This document shows positions 14,980 to 16,970 of a stretch of 16,970 nucleotides of DNA, piece after piece; position 1 is the first letter of the stretch; every line of letters begins with the position of its first letter. The translations under genes were made by a program, and so were the position numbers. Source of the DNA: Bacteroidales bacterium UBA4230. Its GTDB lineage: Bacteria; Bacteroidota; Bacteroidia; Bacteroidales; UBA932. Below the pieces are notes generated by a model, which ran no database searches, was not told the origin of the DNA, and saw only the letters and a program-made list of their open reading frames with translations. The stretch lies in assembly GCA_002395605.1 (NCBI GenBank), contig DGXO01000047.1:1-16970 (forward strand). Direction: 5' to 3'.

Positions 14980-16628
14980 AGCTTATCCTCCTTCTCCATC
15001 AACTCCTGCCAGGCCTCGAATTCCTTCCTGGCGGGGCCGTAAGTTTCTATACCCCTGAGATTCTCCGCCGCAGCCTCGGAGCCGTTTCGGGCAGCGGATT
15101 GTATCATTTCTATGGCCTCTTTTTCCTTTTCCCCATCCTTGTTGTCAAGGGCGGTGAAGTAAAGGGCTATGCCGTAGGCGTTTGCGGCCTCGGCGTCCTG
15201 AAGGGCGCGTTTCTTGAGGTCCGGGGATTCATCGAACTTCCTTACCGCCTCCGCATAACGCTTAGACTTCAGGAGAGGAATCACATCCTTGTTGTACTCT
15301 TCCGTAACCGGATCCGGGGCGTTTCCGTAGTAGATGCGGATGTATCCGGAGTTTCTCTGATCGGCAAGGAAATTCTCCTTCACGTCTTCATAAAGCCTTG
15401 AATCGGCCCTTATGAGAGCCTCACGGCGGTCAGGATCAGGCTCATTGTAGAGTATGTCCAGAAGCCTCTCACGGCCGTCCGGCTGGGCCTCCAACTGGGC
15501 CTTGAACCAGTCCCAGGCCTCCCCCTTCCCTATTGTCTCAAAGAAGCGGCGGCTCACGCCGGTTTCACGGTTGAGGTAATCGGCCACGACTTTTGCGCGT
15601 CTTAGGGAAAGGGTGTCGTTGCGCTCCTGGGGGCCTTCGATGGACGCCAGGCCAACTATTGAAATGAGGATCTCGTCTGTTGCTTCATCCTGCTTGATGC
15701 GGTTGATGGCGCCGGTAAGACGCTCCAGCACCCATGCGTTTGACGCATCGGCAGTATTCAGTTCCCAGCTGTCCACGGGGAACCGGACGTACTGGATGCT
15801 GTCAATTCCAGGACGCGTTAGATAATCAAGAGGCCGATACCTGCCGATTGGCATCACCCAGTAATCTTCCTTTGCCACGCGGTCTCCTTCCGTTTCCGGA
15901 CGCGCTACATCCTGAAGATGCACCGTAAACACCACGGGAGGAGTCATAACCGTAATGGTGTCCGTACCGGAAATCACGTAGGAGCCCTTGCTGCGGGGTT
16001 TGCGCTTGTCCCTTGCCACGGGGTTATAGGCAACGTTGAGTGCAAGTTTGGGGACCACGGCGGGGATCCTTTCCTCCCCTACCTTGGTGCCGCAATACTT
16101 GCAGTCGTACTTGTCATAAGCTGCAAGGCCGATAGCCGCCCCCGCCTCAACCTCAAGTCTCCAGTGCTGCCAGGGCCACCAGGCGTAGCCGGCAAAAAGG
16201 CCGCCTGCCCAGTAGGAACCCTGTAAGCGATGGTTCTCAGCGTCCGGGTACATATGGAAGGGAGTGGGCATGGCGCTCACGTTGAAATGCGTATAAACGG
16301 CATCTGCACCAAAGAATACGCCCTTGTAAACCTCATCCAGATAGTACCGCACTTCCGGAACCACGGCGTAGTTGCGCCAGATGAGAGGGTTCTCCTTATC
16401 CCAGTCCCAGGCAAGCCAGCGGGGCCAGGATTTGAGGGCGGCGTTTCCGCCTATGGACCAGTTGTCGCTGAGCGGAAATTCAAGGCCGATATTGGGTTCG
16501 CTTACGGCATCCCAAAGAACATTGGTCCGGATGGAGAAGTCCTGGGAGAGGGCCGCCTGCGAAAATGATAACGTAAGCAAAAATGCCGTCAGAAGACGTG
16601 CCGGAACCTGTAGAAGATACCTGTCCAT
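14976..16628 (-). CDS. DUF3575 / OmpA-like outer-membrane protein, first gene of the fimbrial operon
   Basis: 550 residues. Signal peptide with SPI-type cleavage near AALS-Q (residue 28). Residues 30-205 form the DUF3575 region: IRTNVLWDAVSEPNIGLEFPL, aromatic strands as in a small beta-barrel, GYAWWPWQHWRLEVEAGAAIG and a CxxC pair (C176, C179). Residues 275-395 are OmpA-like: VRFPVDSWELN, ILISIVGLASIEGPQERNDTLSLRR, VADYL. The last 150 residues (YNKDVIPLLKSKRYAEAVRKF..., ALQDAEAANAYGIALYFTA) look like helical TPR-type repeats. Proteins of this kind regularly accompany Bacteroidales fimbrial loci and are thought to support assembly or anchoring at the outer membrane. It is the first gene after a 147-base non-coding stretch, and its stop overlaps the anchor start. 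Confidence 0.85.
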   Translation of the reverse strand: MDRYLLQVPARLLTAFLLTLSFSQAALSQDFSIRTNVLWDAVSEPNIGLEFPLSDNWSIGGNAALKSWPRWLAWDWDKENPLIWRNYAVVPEVRYYLDEVYKGVFFGADAVYTHFNVSAMPTPFHMYPDAENHRLQGSYWAGGLFAGYAWWPWQHWRLEVEAGAAIGLAAYDKYDCKYCGTKVGEERIPAVVPKLALNVAYNPVARDKRKPRSKGSYVISGTDTITVMTPPVVFTVHLQDVARPETEGDRVAKEDYWVMPIGRYRPLDYLTRPGIDSIQYVRFPVDSWELNTADASNAWVLERLTGAINRIKQDEATDEILISIVGLASIEGPQERNDTLSLRRAKVVADYLNRETGVSRRFFETIGKGEAWDWFKAQLEAQPDGRERLLDILYNEPDPDRREALIRADSRLYEDVKENFLADQRNSGYIRIYYGNAPDPVTEEYNKDVIPLLKSKRYAEAVRKFDESPDLKKRALQDAEAANAYGIALYFTALDNKDGEKEKEAIEMIQSAARNGSEAAAENLRGIETYGPARKEFEAWQELMEKEDKL

Positions 16629-16644
16629 AGTTTAAAACAATTTA

Positions 16645-16652
16645 CAAAAATA
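16645..16652 (-). promoter_or_regulatory. Possible -7 box of the fimbrial operon
   Basis: TATTTTTG on the minus strand matches TAnnTTTG and lies 17 bases before the ATG at 16628. No TTTG-like -33 element occurs at the usual 19-21 base spacing (the bases there read AAGAAC), so either an activator is needed or the promoter is elsewhere. The leader would be only about 12-15 bases long. Confidence 0.3.
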
Positions 16653-16678
16653 ACCAAAAAGCGGTAAAAATGTTCTTC

Positions 16679-16688
16679 CGCGTACGCG
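16679..16688. promoter_or_regulatory. Perfect 10-bp palindrome upstream of the operon, candidate operator
   Basis: CGCGTACGCG is a perfect palindrome standing in an AT-rich leader, 26 bases upstream of the possible -7 box and 50 bases before the first start codon. Its GC-rich sequence contrasts with its surroundings. This is the usual place for an activator or repressor site, but no regulator can be assigned from sequence alone. Confidence 0.3.
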
Positions 16689-16702
16689 ATAAAGACAAAT
16701 TG

Positions 16703-16753
16703 AAAAAGCCCCGCCCGAGTTAACGGACTGTCAGACAGGGCCTTACGGTGGGG
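16703..16753 (-). terminator. Terminator-like hairpin between the receiver gene and the fimbrial operon
   Basis: On the minus strand CCCCACC and GGGCGGGG form the base of an imperfect stem. Inside, TAAGG can pair with CCGTTA (one bulge) and CTGTC pairs with GACAG, and the structure is followed by CTTTTT. It lies 22 bases after the TAA of the receiver gene, where a terminator is expected, and would insulate the fimbrial operon from it. The stem is imperfect, hence moderate confidence. Confidence 0.5.
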
Positions 16754-16775
16754 TTGTATTTTTGTAACCTGTTTT

Positions 16776-16970
16776 TTATTTTGAAACATCCGTTAACGGA
16801 AGGCCAAGATGCTTGGCAACGGTGTTAAGAAGTTTATCCATTACAATGGGCTTTGTGATGAAATCGTCGGCCCCCAGTCCATATGCCTTTACAATGTCCT
16901 CATTTGTGCTGAGGGCTGACAAAACGACAATCTTTACGTTGTTCCAGGCGGGATTTTCCCTTATGGCCTC
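16776..16970 (-). CDS. Response-regulator receiver domain, C-terminal part (gene continues across the window ends)
   Basis: The minus-strand frame reads EAIRENPAWNNVKIVVLSA, then STNEDIVKAYGLGADDFITK with P following, then a final helix ending LGLPLTDVSK and TAA at 16776-16778. VVLSA carries the switch Ser/Thr and ITKP the invariant Lys of the receiver fold. The protein ends right after alpha-5, so no DNA-binding output domain follows. It is therefore a stand-alone CheY-type receiver or the tail of a hybrid sensor kinase. The N-terminal part lies at 1-192 once the ends are joined on their shared 24 bases. It precedes the fimbrial operon in the same direction, separated from it by a hairpin-T tract at 16703-16753, so it is probably a separate transcription unit that could act in the same signalling pathway (inference). 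Confidence 0.88.
   Translation of the reverse strand, partial: EAIRENPAWNNVKIVVLSALSTNEDIVKAYGLGADDFITKPIVMDKLLNTVAKHLGLPLTDVSK
16947..16970. repeat. Terminal direct repeat, right copy (identical to 1-24)
   Basis: This is the exact copy of positions 1-24. Upstream of it the receiver frame continues without interruption (WNNVKIVVLSA), and downstream, after joining, it continues into the phospho-acceptor motif LLDIMMP. The continuity of protein sense on both sides supports true adjacency of the two ends. Confidence 0.95.

Noticed and set aside
16629..16775. Invertible (phase-variable) promoter as known upstream of some Bacteroides surface operons
   Set aside because: Apart from short palindromes and a 9-base direct repeat, there is no pair of long inverted repeats flanking a promoter-sized segment, and no invertase gene nearby.
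16589..16789. Short minus-strand frame spanning the leader and the start of the OmpA-like gene
   Set aside because: It crosses the terminator-like hairpin and overlaps the better-supported OmpA-like start in another frame; the 66 residues show no signal peptide or family motif.
1..16970. A conventional plasmid, phage or integrative element
   Set aside because: No replication initiator, relaxase, integrase, transposase, partition or phage structural gene is visible in any frame. The circular closure is real in the sequence, but the gene content is a chromosomal-type fimbrial locus.

Overview
The window reads as part of a Bacteroidota (most likely Bacteroidales) genome. Every gene I can support lies on the minus strand. 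Almost all of them encode secreted lipoproteins of the Bacteroidales fimbria type (FimA/Mfa1 family, 'type V pili'). Other signs are the TAnnTTTG-like promoter boxes, a DUF3575/OmpA partner protein, a FimB/Mfa2-type anchor and an AraC regulator carrying a transmembrane sensor. I cannot name a genus from this sequence.

Layout in the direction of transcription (high to low coordinates): the C-terminal half of a response-regulator receiver domain (16970-16776); a terminator-like hairpin and a short leader (16753-16629); then an almost gapless seven-gene fimbrial operon. The operon holds a DUF3575/OmpA-like outer-membrane protein (16628-14976), a FimB/Mfa2-type anchor lipoprotein (14979-13945), a large Mfa1-like shaft fimbrillin (13910-11640), a smaller paralogue of it (11637-9976), a FimA-type minor fimbrillin (9974-8298), an 887-residue tip-type lipoprotein with a FISUMP/lectin-like C-terminus (8301-5638), a 720-residue DUF4906-type fimbrial lipoprotein (5641-3479), and a fimbrillin fused to BspA-like leucine-rich repeats (3482-1830). 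(Counting the OmpA-like protein, this is eight genes, seven of them lipoproteins.) Several neighbours overlap as ATGA, so they are probably translated in a coupled way. A strong hairpin plus T7 closes the operon and overlaps the promoter of the next unit: a membrane-spanning AraC regulator (1750-674) coupled to a small OmpA-like protein (677-about 190, 3' end missing).

The assembled picture is a surface fimbria: anchor, shaft, accessory and adhesive tip subunits made together, with a one-component membrane regulator next door that could sense the envelope or an extracellular ligand and control the locus.

The most unusual feature is the topology. The first and last 24 bases are identical. Joining the ends on that overlap restores one continuous receiver-domain reading frame with exactly canonical spacing of its key residues. 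The sequence is therefore a closed circle, or a tandem unit assembled as one. The circle has a single abnormal point, near 186-195, where the small OmpA-like gene is cut and fused out of frame to the receiver gene, which itself has lost its start. No replication, mobilisation, integrase or transposase gene is present. A genuine excised or duplicated chromosomal segment and an assembly artefact both remain possible.
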